Part shown: positions 63,994-64,000 of the stretch, piece after piece
Layout of the letters: every line of letters begins with the position of its first letter
How positions within the stretch are numbered: the first letter of the stretch is position 1
Assembly: GCF_018131105.1 (NCBI RefSeq)
Contig: NZ_JAFCJI010000002.1
Location: forward strand, 868,001 to 932,000
Source of the DNA: Bradyrhizobium manausense
GTDB taxonomy: Bacteria; Pseudomonadota; Alphaproteobacteria; Rhizobiales; Xanthobacteraceae
Reading direction: 5' to 3'
DNA length: 64,000 bases
Notes under the pieces: model-generated
The model's database searches: none
What the model was told of the DNA's origin: nothing
The model's input: only the letters and a program-made list of their open reading frames with translations
Position numbers and translations under genes: made by a program

Positions 63994-64000
63994 AGTTCGC

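Overview
The window is chromosomal, GC-rich and densely coded. It looks like a Bradyrhizobium-type alphaproteobacterium (Hyphomicrobiales). That placement is an inference from gene content: an aa3-type cytochrome oxidase subunit IV of 50 aa next to pntAA/AB/B, DUF2312, DUF1244, DUF1036 and DUF6622 proteins, an alphaproteobacterial LexA box (GAAC-N7-GAAC), a CtrA-type TTAA-N7-TTAA site, and an intergenic repeat type I associate with Bradyrhizobium. I saw no rRNA, tRNA, phage, insertion sequence or CRISPR array.

Layout. 1-1272: a two-subunit 3-oxoacid CoA-transferase (B subunit cut by the window edge). 1528-3429: an AsmA-like protein. 3625-6844: a sugar-type ABC importer (binding protein plus two permeases, no ATPase). 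6841-11767: a DUF6622 protein, then glpD followed by a PotGHI-type ABC importer without a binding protein. 11909-18119: a PAS/GGDEF/EAL protein, an L-2-hydroxyglutarate-oxidase-like enzyme, two divergent YdcH-like small proteins, a LexA box with two small proteins behind it, and a diguanylate cyclase with a basic tail. 18261-21168: purEK, aqpZ, rpsU. 21294-25425: a TPR lipoprotein, a Pro/Ala-rich membrane-anchored protein, a cupin, a ChaA-type antiporter, a hydrolase and a possible 50-aa ORF. 25456-28644: pntB-pntAB-pntAA and the CtaG-independent small COX IV gene. 28853-32387: oligoendopeptidase F and a sigma-54 response regulator. 32735-36885: an L,D-transpeptidase followed by a MepK-like DUF882 endopeptidase. 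36896-42446: small conserved proteins (one frameshifted), pyruvate kinase, a TetR regulator and a PAP2 phosphatase. 42590-47830: an orphan Flp pilin and three large polytopic membrane proteins, two of them tandem paralogues.

48232-61220 is mostly one long minus-strand envelope block. In transcription order it reads tolQ, tolR, tolA, tolB, a GGDEF/EAL protein, a FeeM-like N-acyl amino acid synthase, pal, cpoB, tilS, ftsH. The Tol-Pal set is therefore split by a c-di-GMP protein and a possible signal-molecule synthase, and the latter has a full CtrA-type site upstream. 61760-63993 carries divergent cysE and a fatty-acid desaturase.

Points most worth following: the SOS-box-linked small proteins (16818-17385), the CtrA-type site and signalling genes inserted in the Tol-Pal cluster (54197-57422), the tandem membrane paralogues beside the Flp pilin (42590-47830), and the frameshifted DUF1801 gene (36896-37317). 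All start sites below were chosen by reading ribosome-binding sites and family N-termini; none was tested by alignment.
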